Assembly (NCBI GenBank): GCA_963210315.1
Contig: OY723309.1
Coordinates: 992,001 to 1,056,000 of the forward strand
Reading direction: 5' to 3'
Source: Rhynchopus euleeides
Taxonomy: Eukaryota; Euglenozoa; Diplonemea; Diplonemida; Diplonemidae
Length of the DNA stretch: 64,000 nt
Part shown: positions 1 through 9,750 of the stretch, piece after piece
Numbering within the stretch: the stretch's first letter is position 1
How the letters are laid out: each line of letters starts with the position of its first letter
Translations under genes and position numbers: made by a program
The notes under the pieces: generated by a model
What the model was told of the DNA's origin: nothing
Seen by the model: only the letters and a program-made list of their open reading frames with translations
Databases searched by the model: none

Positions 1-552
1 CGAGAGGCGCACGGGGTGCGGCATGCTCGAGAGCACCCGCAGTGAGCTGTCCAGACCCCCGCCAGAGGGGGTCTCGAGGGCTATGCTGACAGGCACCACG
101 TCGTCACGTCCCAGCACATCAGAGATGACAGCACGGACATCACCGCAGGTGACGTTGTTCCCTGCGCAGAGGGCCATGTGAACCGTGTTGGGGCTGGCAG
201 ACGTGGCGCATTCCAAAAGGCTGTCCGGGACACGGCCTGGCAGCCGGCCCACGTCGACAGCGACCTGCACGACGTGTGGGTTGCCGCTTAGGGCTTCGCT
301 GGAGCGGCACAGCGGGGTCAGGTCGCGCAGCAGCGCCCACAGCTCCAGCTGCCGGACATCCGGCACGCGCGGCAGGTCTTCGACCTTCCCGAGGTGGCCG
401 CGCAGCAGTGTGAAGGCCTCCTCGACGCAGCAGATGCGCGGGTGCTTCGCACCCCGGGGGGTGTGGCGCTCCAGCCACGACGACGCGGCGTCGATCAGCT
501 TCGACGCATCCCTGCAGACGTGCTGGTTGACCCCGCGCACCGCCCCGAGCAT
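1..552 (-). CDS. Hypothetical protein, N-terminal part (copy 1, cut by window edge)
   Basis: Minus-strand frame starting MLGAVRGVNQHVC and running off the left edge of the window. It is identical to the N-terminal 184 codons of the complete gene at 26484-27467. The start codon chosen is the first ATG of the conserved-looking part; upstream in-frame sequence lies in the inverted-repeat element at 602-1411 and is probably not coding. No family was recognised. Confidence 0.5.
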   Translation of the reverse strand, partial: MLGAVRGVNQHVCRDASKLIDAASSWLERHTPRGAKHPRICCVEEAFTLLRGHLGKVEDLPRVPDVRQLELWALLRDLTPLCRSSEALSGNPHVVQVAVDVGRLPGRVPDSLLECATSASPNTVHMALCAGNNVTCGDVRAVISDVLGRDDVVPVSIALETPSGGGLDSSLRVLSSMPHPVRLS

Positions 553-601
553 GTGTGTAAAAGTGCCCCTCCCAACCACCCCCGCCGCTGCATTTGTATT
601 A

Positions 602-1411
602 CCGTAAACGGAAATATTGTGGACCGTAATAAAGGTGAACCGTACTATAGGTGGACCGTAAAAAAGATGGAACAAATGGGATTTTTCCGGAACTTGGAAC
701 ATTTTTACGGTCCACCTATTTTACGGTTGGGATAGTGGACTTGGCGGATTTTTTTACGAATTCCTTCGCGACGAAGTCGCGAAGGAACCAAGGAAATCGC
801 ACGACTGAAGCTGCAGGATTAACACCACAGGGTCTCAACACAGAGTGTGCGCTCACTATCGTCCGGGAACTGTTCTCCCACAGTTACTGCAGGGTGTACT
901 ACACTAAAGGAGTACGATTTCCCTGAATTTTCCGGGCACTGATTCACGAATTTATATCTGGAGGGAGCCCGGTGGTCTCAGCTTCTGTCTGCGCGCCCTG
1001 CCGTACTGTGGCTGCTTTTGTGGGCTCGTGCAGCAGGTTCTACTTTTACTTCTACCGGAACGCTCCTTGCATGGTACTACACTTCTCGAGGTGTGGTGGT
1101 GGGTGAGTCTCGAGGTGAGTGGTGGTGATCGTGCCCTTTCCACACGCAGGGAGGACTTGCTTCTCTTGCTGGTGTTGGTTGCGGTGGTGGAGGGAGGGTC
1201 CAAAGCTGGGAGGTCGGGAGGCCTACGTGCGGGAGTCTGCGGCGTGGAGGCCGCAGTCCGCGCCCCGCAACCCACCAGCCCGCGGGCGAAAATCGCATTG
1301 TCTTTTCCATATTCAGTCCCAATAAATGGTGGACCGTAAAAAAGATGGAACGTTTGGCCTTTTTTTGGGAACTTGGAACATTTTTACGGTCCACCCTTTT
1401 TCCGTTTACGG
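602..1411. mobile_element. TA-flanked inverted-repeat DNA element (copy 1)
   Basis: The termini CCGTAAACGG (602-611) and CCGTTTACGG (1402-1411) are inverted repeats, and each is flanked by TA (600-601, 1412-1413), the target-site pattern of Tc1/mariner-type elements. Just inside each end is a hairpin built from GGTGGACCGTAAAAAAGATG and its complement (about 647-717 and 1330-1396). A perfect 12-bp stem with a 3-base loop lies at 761-787 (TTCCTTCGCGAC). No transposase frame is visible, so the element looks non-autonomous. It shares TGGAACAAATGGG with the element at 49488-49950. Confidence 0.75.
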
Positions 1412-1866
1412 TATTTTTCCGACTTCCTAGCTCCCCTCCCAGCGCGGCTGAAGAAATAGAAACAGGGAGCAGGGGAGCGGGAGGGGCTGGTGGGGGGCGG
1501 GGAGAACTTCTCCCTGAAATAGGGCCGCCCAGTGTGTGCTGTGTGGGCTGATTGTGCACAACAATCACCTCCACCTCCACCGCGCCGGCTCTTCGATCCG
1601 ATTCGGGGCACGAATCCCTGAGATTTCATTTTTTTTCGCATTGCCACTGCAGCAACAGATCTGATGGCACCGCGAGATGCTGCAAGGGGGGGGCATTTGC
1701 AAGGGTTAGCACAAACTCTCCCTCTCACATACTCCCTACCACCCACACCCCCCACCCTGCACCCTCCACGAGCACTCTGGCCGGGATCACCCGGAGTTGA
1801 AGAGATAACGTTTGTACTGCCCGCTCCCTCCACTCCCTCCCTCCCTCCCACCCCACCCCCCCCACC

Positions 1867-2433
1867 TCACCCTTCAGCCGGGGGGTGTGGCAGGAGCTGT
1901 GCACGCTCGTCAAAATAGACATCTCCACTCTTCCCACCCGACTTGTGGACGAGGGACACACGCTCGATGTGCAGGGGGCCAGCAGGCTTTGCCTCTGCCC
2001 CGCTGCCCACCCCGCCGTGCCTGCTGAGGAAGGCCAGACCGGCATAAGCTGCGCCTGCAAGCGCCTCCATCTCGACGCCTGTCCTGCCGGCGGTGGTGAC
2101 CGTGACACGCAGGGCCATCCTGTTCGGAGTGAAGCTGTGAAGGCCCAACCGCACCTCCATCGGCGCGAGGGGGTGGCAGAAGGGTATCGCCTTCGCGGTG
2201 CCGTTGGCCCCCGACGTCGCGGCGGCTGCCAGAAGCTCCATCGCACCCTCGCCCGGCAGGGGCAGGCTGCCGCCTGGGCTGCACACCACAGACTCTGCCA
2301 CGGCACACCGCTGCGTCACACCCTTCCGGCTGACATCAACCATTGCAGGCCGGTCGCTCCGACCGCTCTCGACATGCGTGAAGCTGCTGGAGGACACAGC
2401 CCTCTGCAGAACCCACCCCGCACCGCGGCGCAT
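1867..2433 (-). CDS. MoaC-like cyclic pyranopterin monophosphate synthase homologue (copy 1)
   Basis: The 188-residue product resembles MoaC, which converts the MoaA product to cPMP in molybdenum cofactor synthesis. Visible family blocks are FTH...MVDVSRKGVTQR (residues 18-42), AIPFCHPLAPMEV (82-94, with the family His), GRTGVEMEAL (117-125) and KSGGKSGD (164-171). The N-terminus MRRGAGWVLQRAVSSSS looks like a mitochondrial transit peptide, which supports the ATG at 2433. The E. coli Lys51 region (HHKGD) is replaced by LPGEGAM, and the DMCK block carrying Asp128 and Lys131 reads SRHG, so the known catalytic lysines are missing. The fold is probably MoaC; activity is doubtful. No intron is needed. 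Confidence 0.8.
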   Translation of the reverse strand: MRRGAGWVLQRAVSSSSFTHVESGRSDRPAMVDVSRKGVTQRCAVAESVVCSPGGSLPLPGEGAMELLAAAATSGANGTAKAIPFCHPLAPMEVRLGLHSFTPNRMALRVTVTTAGRTGVEMEALAGAAYAGLAFLSRHGGVGSGAEAKPAGPLHIERVSLVHKSGGKSGDVYFDERAQLLPHPPAEG

Positions 2434-2670
2434 CGGAGGAGAGCACACCACAGCAGGGTAGGGGGGGTGGTAGGAACCCGTTGGGGAGGGGAACCCCCGA
2501 GGCAAAGAAAGGCAAGGTGTGGACACACTCGCCTCCGCAACCACAACCACAACCTCTACCCACCCCCCACGTGCACCCGCTCCCCCGTGCCCTGGGAGGG
2601 AGGGCGTTTCGGCGGTTCGCAGCACACAAGGTGGTGGTGGTGGGGGGGTTGGCTGGGTGTGTTTAGGGGT

Positions 2671-3132
2671 CTATAACCTCGGGTCACGAACGCCTGCTGC
2701 CTTCTGGTCGCCCTGGAGGGTCACGCGGAACTCTTCGGAGCGCTCTGCGTAGACTTTGTTTGCCCACCAAGACAAGCAGTCCCGAGTGCATGGCAGTGCC
2801 CCTGATGCGAAGAAGGAGCATATCGTCCCATCGGTTCCTCGGTATGAATCCCGTGCGACGAGCAAGGGCGCCACCGGAGCGTCCTGCGGCTCCACCCCGT
2901 TTACCCCTGCAGGCGGGTCGGCCGGCTTCAGATCCTTAAAGGTGGCGCCTTGCCGGCACCGCGCAAAGGAACCGTACCCATGGCAGTCCCGGTTGCACTT
3001 TTCCAACGTGTCTGCGAAGTGCTGAACCTGTGTCAGTTTCTCCGTCTCGAAGTTCAACTGGGGTTGCTTATTCCTGTAGGCGTCCTTCCCTATGGGCTCC
3101 GCTCCGAACGCAAAAATCGAAGGGAGCGACAT
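2671..3132 (-). CDS. Small Cys-rich hypothetical protein (copy 1)
   Basis: A 153-residue frame starting MSLPSIFAFGAEPIGKDAYR. The family was not recognised. Its cysteines form two clusters: C-x3-C-x8-C (KCNRDCHGYGSFARC) and C-x9-C-x3-C (CSFFASGALPCTRDC), followed by SWWANKVYAERSEEF. C-x9-C spacing is typical of proteins oxidised in the mitochondrial intermembrane space, but the other spacing does not fit a standard twin-CX9C protein. There is no signal peptide or membrane helix. The composition is normal for coding sequence and the reading frame has no low-complexity filler, unlike most ORFs nearby. It is transcribed towards the MoaC gene, with 237 bases between them. Confidence 0.6.
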   Translation of the reverse strand: MSLPSIFAFGAEPIGKDAYRNKQPQLNFETEKLTQVQHFADTLEKCNRDCHGYGSFARCRQGATFKDLKPADPPAGVNGVEPQDAPVAPLLVARDSYRGTDGTICSFFASGALPCTRDCLSWWANKVYAERSEEFRVTLQGDQKAAGVRDPRL

Positions 3133-3871
3133 TAGTGAGTAGATCTAAGCACACAGACAGAAACACACTCCCCTCCACCCCCTCCGCCTTGTCGAACAGC
3201 AGGGTGGGGCGGTGAAGGTGTGTTCGGGATTCGGGCTACAGTGCGAGAGTGCAAGAAAAGAACAAGAGATGCGACATTTGTGGGGGGGGGGGGGGGGGGG
3301 AGGGGCAACTCCGTATCCACGCATTTGCCTCTACACGCTTCTCTCTGCGCATCGGATGGGCTGCTGCCTTTTTTGAGCTTTTTGGGGTCACTCGGGATCT
3401 CATGTCAGCAACGCAGAGAGACTGCATTTTGCTTTGGTGTGAGGGGAGGGGAGGGGAGGGGGGGGGGGGGGGTCAAAGGACACACCCTGCCCCAATGTGA
3501 CGGGATTTGAGCCTCGAGGCTGGCGAAGGGGAGGCGTAGTGCGACCCCCCCTCCATCCCCACCCACCCCCCCCCCCACCCCGAGCAGCGCAGATGGGATG
3601 ACGGACGTAGGGAGCCCAGCCCGCGGAGGAGGGGCACAGGGCACAAAGCACGGCTGCATGACAATCGTGCAGAGCCGGAGAACAAGAAGGGGCTAGCAGA
3701 GCAAGGTGGGGCAGGGCAGGCGCACCTTCCGGTTGGCCTGTCCAGCGAGAAGAGAAGGAGACGCCGGTTTGGGCCAGACATGAAACAGCAGAAGAGAGGC
3801 GATAGCCCTCTGATGCGGGGTAAGGGTGGGGGTTAGAACACAGGGGTGGTGGGGGCGGCGGTTGGTGTGAG

Positions 3872-3875
<4 letters not shown>
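3133..3875. other. Intergenic, poly-G rich (copy 1)
   Basis: No convincing gene. It contains a 19-G run (3282-3300), GGGGA repeats ending in a 15-G run (3458-3472) and a C-rich stretch near 3570. These are candidate G-quadruplex and slippage sites. The same interval recurs at 30048-30790. Confidence 0.6.
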
Positions 3876-3905
<30 letters not shown>

Positions 3906-3910
3906 CTGTG

Positions 3911-6900
3911 GGTGGTCACCTGCACTAGGCGTGCGCGTCTGTGTGTCACCAGCGTTCATAGACCGCGGCGACGACGGACGGGCGAGTAAAGCGCATGCCC
4001 CCTTACGCCGCCTGGGCAGCTCGCCTGCGACCTTTGAGCAGCGACACGGCCTGATTGCTGGCGCAGTCATGCCCCGAGCGATCTTCGGTGGCTGGCATGC
4101 GCCCATTGACCACCGGGTCCTCCGCGACCTAGAGACCCGAGCCTCAAACTGCCTATACGGTGACCGCCATCCCTCCCGCAGCACCGCAGCGGCCCTCTCC
4201 ATTGCCTCGAAGGGACACCTCCTTCACCCAGGAATCATAGTGCCGTATCGCATGCTGCTCCTACTTCTAGACTCCTGCCGCCGCCTACCAGAATTGATCC
4301 CGCGATTCAACCGCATTCGGGCCATGTATGCGCAAAAAACACGCATCGACGTCCCCCTCGGGCCTATCGGGCTTGCGCTCAAAAAAGGACTGCCGCCGGC
4401 CTCCCTCACCTGCGGCGATGATGTTTCCCTCATATCTGCTCCAGGAGGTTCCGAACCACTGCTTTCACTCGAAGTGGCGGCACGGAACCATGTGCTACGC
4501 GAGGCGCTGCGTCACAACATCTGGCGAAGGCTTGCTATCTCCAGACCCTCCTTCGGCGGTGTGGAGGACGGCGTTGACACCGTGCTGACAAACGACTTCT
4601 GGCAATCATGTGGGGATCCTGTGCTCGCCGCTGCGATGCGCTGCATTATTGTTGGGGGCGTGTTCCTGGCAGACCGCTGGGGACGCAATAAGCTTGGGGC
4701 TGCGACGGACTCCGCGCCTGACGGGCCGGAGGCCGAGCGCTCGACCGCTCCTACTCCACCTCCTGTGACCGCTGCCGACCACGCCACAGCACCCGCGGAC
4801 GGCGACGCTGCCGGTGACACCGATGATGACGACGACTCGTCGAGCTCAGCCCCGTCCGAGTTCGATGTCCTCGACGACTCGGGTGAGGTGCCCCTACCCC
4901 TCACAGCAACACAGCCGGAGCCGGGTAGCGACCGCCTCTGCCGGAATTGCGATACGGGCTCCCCCGAAACCGTCACGCATCTCTTCTGGGAATGCCCTGC
5001 CCACAACGACGTCCGTGCCCGGGAGCGGTACGCGGGTCTCTGTGAGGAGCGCCTCTCATGGCCGCCCTGCCTAGCCAACTGGGGCATCATACCGAAACCC
5101 CTATCCGGTACGGTGCGGGCGAAGGACCTGCACCACCTAATGAGCACGATAGTCGCCCGCAGAGATGTGCTGGAACGTGAGCGCCTCGGGGTATCCCCAA
5201 CTGTTTGCGCGTGGGACGCAGCGCTAGCGCGACCCGCTGCGCCCCATCAGTCCGACCTGGCCTCACTGCCGGACAACCCACCCCGCTGGACTCACGGAGA
5301 GTGCATCATGCGTGCCCTGCGGGCCTGGCTCGGTCGTCTCACCTGGACGAGGGAGGGGTCCGTCTCCTTCTGCGAGCTCGCCATCGACTTCGAGGTCTTC
5401 TCCGGGCTCGACGTCTGCCCGATCGCTACTGGCGCCCCGGCAGGAACCCAGCCCGCCCCACTCAACATGCGTGGACGCATGATGGGGCAGATGTTGAAAT
5501 ACCTTGTCTCCCAGTGTGAAGCAGTTAACCTCCGCGCGCCCCTGCCTGGCGCGTTTGTCTCGCGTGTCTACTGCCTCCGCGCGGTGGGGGTGAAGGAAGT
5601 CTGGGGCGGTCTTGAGCCGCGCCCCCGCTTTGCCTGCCACGGGCTCACCACCCGTATCCTGATCGAGCAGATTCCCCGCGCGATCCACTGGGCCTCGAGC
5701 AAGTCGTGGGGCCTGGACCTTACCCCGTCGTATACCGAGGTGCCCGACCGGGACACGCGAAGCGAACAGTGGGACCCTACTCCCGTAGCCCCCACCCGCG
5801 ACCCCCTCGACACGGTCAGCCCGAGGTCGGCGCCGTGCGGCGCTGAGCGCTATGCCCCCCGTTCGGAGGTGCTGGCTCGCAACGTCTGCAGGGCCCACTC
5901 CAAGCCCAAGTGCCATGACTGCGACGCGGCGGGGCACAACCGAACCCTGCGAATGGAAGACTGCTGCCGGGCCCACCACCGCCAGGATGACGGACTGCCC
6001 GTGCAGTTCTGCAGCACGCACCGGCTGCTCCGCTGCGGCACCTGAAGCTCCTCCAACATGTGCTGCAAGCGTGGCCACCACGGCTGCCGCGACCATGACC
6101 TGCCCCCCTGCGGGGTCTGCGCCTCTCTGCCTGAGATGGATGACAGACGCCCCACCGCTTGCTGCAAGAAGGGCCACCACGCCCCTCCCGCCCCTGCGAC
6201 GCCTGTGGAGGCAGACGCCCCCACCCCGCCGCCCCATGTGCCGCCAACCCCGCCCTTCCCAGAGGCGACTGCGCCTACCGTGGGGGATCTTCCCTCCACC
6301 ACGCCACCCCGTGTGCCTGCGCCTCAGCCCTCCCCTGAAGCGACCCCGTGTCCCGCTACTCCCGAGCCCGCCACCCCTCCAGTTATCCTGAAGAGGCTGG
6401 CCCATACCGTGTGCTCCCCGGGCTCACCCCACCGCCACCTGATGCAGCCTCGTAGGAGGCTCTCACCCGACGGCGTCAGGCCATCCATCCCCGCCGTGGC
6501 GCAGCTGAAGCGCACCGCCTTAGAGGCGCATACCGGTTCCACCCCGGCACTGCCTGCCCAAAGGCCTAGGGTCGACCACGTGATCCCCACCGCTAACGCT
6601 GACGTTGACGTGGGCGCCGCTGATCCGGACCCACCTTCTCCTACTACCTCCCCTCCCGACGGCGTGTCCGTTGACGCAGCCCTTCCCCAAAGGCCCCGTT
6701 CTGGTGCCTCTTCCTCCTCCGCCCGTGCGCGGTCACCGCACGCGCCTACAGGCTTCCGGGCCTACCTTAATCCTCCTTCCTCACGTAGCGCGTCACCGGG
6801 CGCTACAGACCGTGTGGCGCCTGCGCCTCCTCCTCCTCCTGTGTCACTTCCCTCACCCCACCAGAGCAGCTCCTCTCTCAAACAAGGGGAGTCTACCGGG

Positions 6901-6982
6901 CCGCGGGCCCGCGTAGTTAAGTAGACGACACCCTTGGGGTGCGAGTATTTTCGTTTCGGGGATATTCACACTATAAGCATAC
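3911..6982 (+). mobile_element. 5'-truncated LINE in an (AG)n microsatellite (copy 1, interrupted frame)
   Basis: Only the part downstream of the reverse transcriptase core remains. A long frame runs through a post-RT block (ATFEQRHGL...PRAIFGGW...HPSRSTAAALS...), an acidic linker, a zinc knuckle C-x2-C-x9-H-x4-C (nt 4939-4995), a conserved C-terminal block, then a Cys/His-rich segment (about 5885-6175) and a long Pro-rich tail. A TGA at 6043-6045 (A at 6045; C at 32960 in copy 2) stops the frame 290 codons early. (AG)n tracts flank both ends (about 3872-3904 and 6983-7003). The apparent start MRERERER is microsatellite read-through and not a native start. The 3' end lacks a poly-A tail and ends at AAGCATAC next to the AG tract. 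Confidence 0.85.
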
Positions 6983-7003
6983 GAGAGAGAGAGAGAGAGA
7001 GAG

Positions 7004-8415
7004 TGCGAGTCCCCGACAGCACCTGCATTGTGCCTCCCTCCTCCCAGGTAGTGTTTTCCCGCAGTTCTTCAAATATCCGGAGGTTGCAGCCGTTCCGGCG
7101 TTAATGCGTGTGTTGTGCCCCGGATCAGCTATAGAGAGAGACAGCGATGTTTGTGTTGAATGCCCTGAGCTGTCTGAGGCCCCCTGGGCAAGTGGAGGTA
7201 CGGTGTAGAGGGTCTCCCTTCTTGGGTCAGAGAGAGAGAGAGGGCGTGTGTTGCATATGCACCAGTGGATAGTTTGGCGTAGCGTAGTGGGGGGGGGCGG
7301 AGGGGAAACTTTCTGCGCTCTTTCGCCAAATCTTGGGTCACCACCGACACCCACTTCATCAGACGGGTGGGTGGTGGACAACCCAACTTTCCAACGGGCT
7401 GTTCTGGCTGTTTTTCCTGTGACGGCATACTGTCTGCTGCCACTCCACGACTCAGGCAAGAGGCCAACCACAACCACCTGATAGGCTTTGGGCCTGCCTT
7501 GCGATCACCACCCACACCCCACACCCCACCTCCTGGTTCTGACTGAAAGGGGTGTACGATGGTAGCCCTGTCGTTTGCAGAGCCTTCTAGATTCCTACTC
7601 ACCTGTGTACCGCTGAACCTATTGATATCCGTGTTATCCCCCGGGGTCAGTGGTGGCTCCGAGGCATTGCTGGACTGTGGCCTGGCCATGTCCGATCCCA
7701 TCTTCCTGGGTGGGGGTGTTACTATAGCAGGTTGGAACCCAACGACTCACAATGTGGTGCTGGGCATTGCATCACCGAAGGTTGAGTCCATCCGGCATAA
7801 GAATACCGAACGCACTTAACCCACCCCATCCCCAAACGGTGCCACAGAGCATCGAGCTCTTCTTCACACCTTTCTCGCCATGGCGCGCCCTGTGCGTTGC
7901 TTTGGGTCGGCAATGGTGTGGGCAAACAAGAAGGCGGCTATGTCAGCCCATTCACCCCACCCCGCCCCCCCTCCACTTTCCCCCGAGTGCCTTGTGCTTG
8001 GGGCTGCTGCCTGGTTGCGGGCGGCGTAAAAAACATGTCTCCATATGGTGTAACAGCAAAACGAAAGAAAATGACTCGAAGGTGCAGTGTTGTCTGGGAA
8101 GGCATACGGGCGTGGCACAGCCTGCCCCCTCACCCGCGCCCCCCGCATCCCCGCCAGAATGACTATGTGATCTCCGCCCTGTTAGGTGTGTGTGTGTTTC
8201 GTACTACCCGTGTTGAGTGTTCCTGACAAACCATCTAAAGGCCACCCGCCACGGTAGCTACTCTCGAAGGGCGCTGTATTCGGACGAGGGTGTCGTTCTT
8301 CCGTACTTTTCTACAGTTAAGATACGCCACTGCAATGCGCGATGACCTGCCTGCCTACCACGGGGTCCCACCACACCACCTCCAGGTCCTACGAGCCTCA
8401 CACTAAACCGACACC
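7004..8415. other. Intergenic region with no recognisable gene
   Basis: It begins at the breakpoint of the segmental duplication. It includes a short (AG)n tract (7228-7242) and the 5' flank of eS6. Short ORFs here have no recognisable motifs and biased composition. No promoter element could be assigned with confidence. Confidence 0.5.
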
Positions 8416-9285
8416 ATGAAGCTCAACATTGCCCACCCTGAGAACGGGACGCAGAAGACGTACGAGCTGGACGATGACAAGGCGATCGCGAGGCTGGCGG
8501 ACAAGCGCCTGTCGCACGTATGTAAATGAATGTTGTGTCTGTGGCAACCCTTTGCATGAGGTGGTGGGCGGGGGTGGGGTCCGGTTGCCGTTAGGGAGCC
8601 TGTTGTTGTGTCTGTGTGCTGCCTGCTGCTGCCCTCCCGCTCGACACACATGACACGCCCTCTGCCACAGGAGTTCGAGGGTGACCTGCTCGGTGAGAAC
8701 TACGCCGGGTACGTGTTCCGGATCACCGGTGGGGCTGACAAGCAGGGTTTCCCCATGAAGCAGGGTGTCCTGGCTAACAGCCGTGTGAAGCTGCTGCTGG
8801 CACGTGGCGCTGTCGGCTACCAGGCGTGGCGTGGGCGCACGGGTGAGCGCAACCGCAAGTCGGTGCGCGGTTGCATCGTCGGGTCGGACGTCTCCGTGCT
8901 GAACCTGGTCATCGTGCAGAAGGGCAAGGCCGAGCTCGCTGGTGTGACTGACGCCCAGCACTCGCGTCGCCTGGGGCCGAAGCGTGCGGCACACATCCGC
9001 AAGCTGTTCGACCTGTCCAAGGAGGACGACGTCCGGAAGTACGTGATCCGTCGTGACGCCAAGGGTCACTCGAAGGCCCCCAAGATCCAGCGTCTGGTGA
9101 CCCCCGTGACGAGGCAGCGCCGCAGGAGGCGCGCGGCCCTGCAGAAGCAGCGCCGTGAGGGTGCCAAGGCCTCGCGTGTGGCCTACCACGCCCTGGTGAA
9201 GACGAGGACCCAGATCGCCAAGTCCCGCGCCATGGCCAAGGCCGCCCGCAAGAACGCCGTCGAGACCAAGGCCAAGAGCAACTGA
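8416..9285 (+). CDS. RPS6: 40S ribosomal protein eS6 (RPS6)
   Basis: Two exons, 8416-8517 and 8671-9285, encode 238 residues. The 153-bp intron has a GTATGT donor and a CCACAG acceptor in phase 0 after His34. The protein is clearly eS6 of the small ribosomal subunit: [20 protein letters not shown] at the start, then [17 protein letters not shown], the [10 protein letters not shown] block, [15 protein letters not shown], and a basic C-terminal helix ([14 protein letters not shown]). Length is slightly below the usual 245-250 because the serine-rich tail that is phosphorylated in animals and yeast is missing; the product ends KAKSN. GC-rich synonymous codon choice is strong, as expected of a highly expressed gene. 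Confidence 0.97.
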
Positions 9286-9750
9286 AACTGTCAAACGAGC
9301 ATCCGAACATCTTGCCTGGCAGTCAGCCAGGCCTAGCCACGGAGCTCCGTGCATCCCCATGTCAGGGGTCACGATCGAAGGCAGCGCATGCCAATATGTG
9401 ATTTGAGGGAGTGCAAGGACCACGAAAGCCCAGAGCAGCCCGCCCCACCCACCCCCACCCCTCCCCTGCAAATACACCCCTTCCCCCTTTTTAAGGACAT
9501 CAGATCAGGAAGGTGTGAGAAAGAGTTGCCTCAACACATAATGACTCAACTGCACACTCACGGGCAGTCAGGTGCATCTTGAGACCCTGCGCAGAACCGA
9601 AGGTGTGCAAGCAAAAGAGGCTGTGTATGCAGCAGGTCAGCCATGTTCCACACGAGCTTTATTCCGTGCCCCCCTGGACAGCCATCCAACCGATACCCAA
9701 CCCTTCCACCCTTCTCCCACAGGCCCCTCTTACCCCCCCTCCCCCCGGCG

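Larger units (their letters stand above)
1..7003. repeat. Direct segmental duplication, copy 1 (left end cut by window)
   Basis: This block matches 26916-33918 at a constant offset of 26915. Every stretch compared from 1 to 5798 is identical, including a 19-G run (3282-3300) and a 15-G run (3458-3472), tracts that normally change length fast. Six substitutions were seen, all between 5799 and 6928 in LINE sequence. Homology ends inside the (AG)n tract at 6983-7003: this copy continues with TGCGAGTCCCC, the other with GGCTGTGCGTATG. The left limit is unknown because copy 1 starts at or before the window edge. A very recent duplication and an assembly artefact are both possible. Confidence 0.95.

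Noticed and set aside
3874-3910. [10 protein letters not shown] start of the long LINE frame
   Set aside because: This is translation of the (AG)n tract and the target duplication, upstream of the LINE body.
5263-6405. 380-codon minus-strand frame over the LINE
   Set aside because: Antisense shadow of the plus-strand LINE frame caused by GC-biased codons; no motif of its own.
7250-8230. Short ORFs between the duplication breakpoint and eS6
   Set aside because: No motif, biased composition and no GTATG/CAG exon structure.
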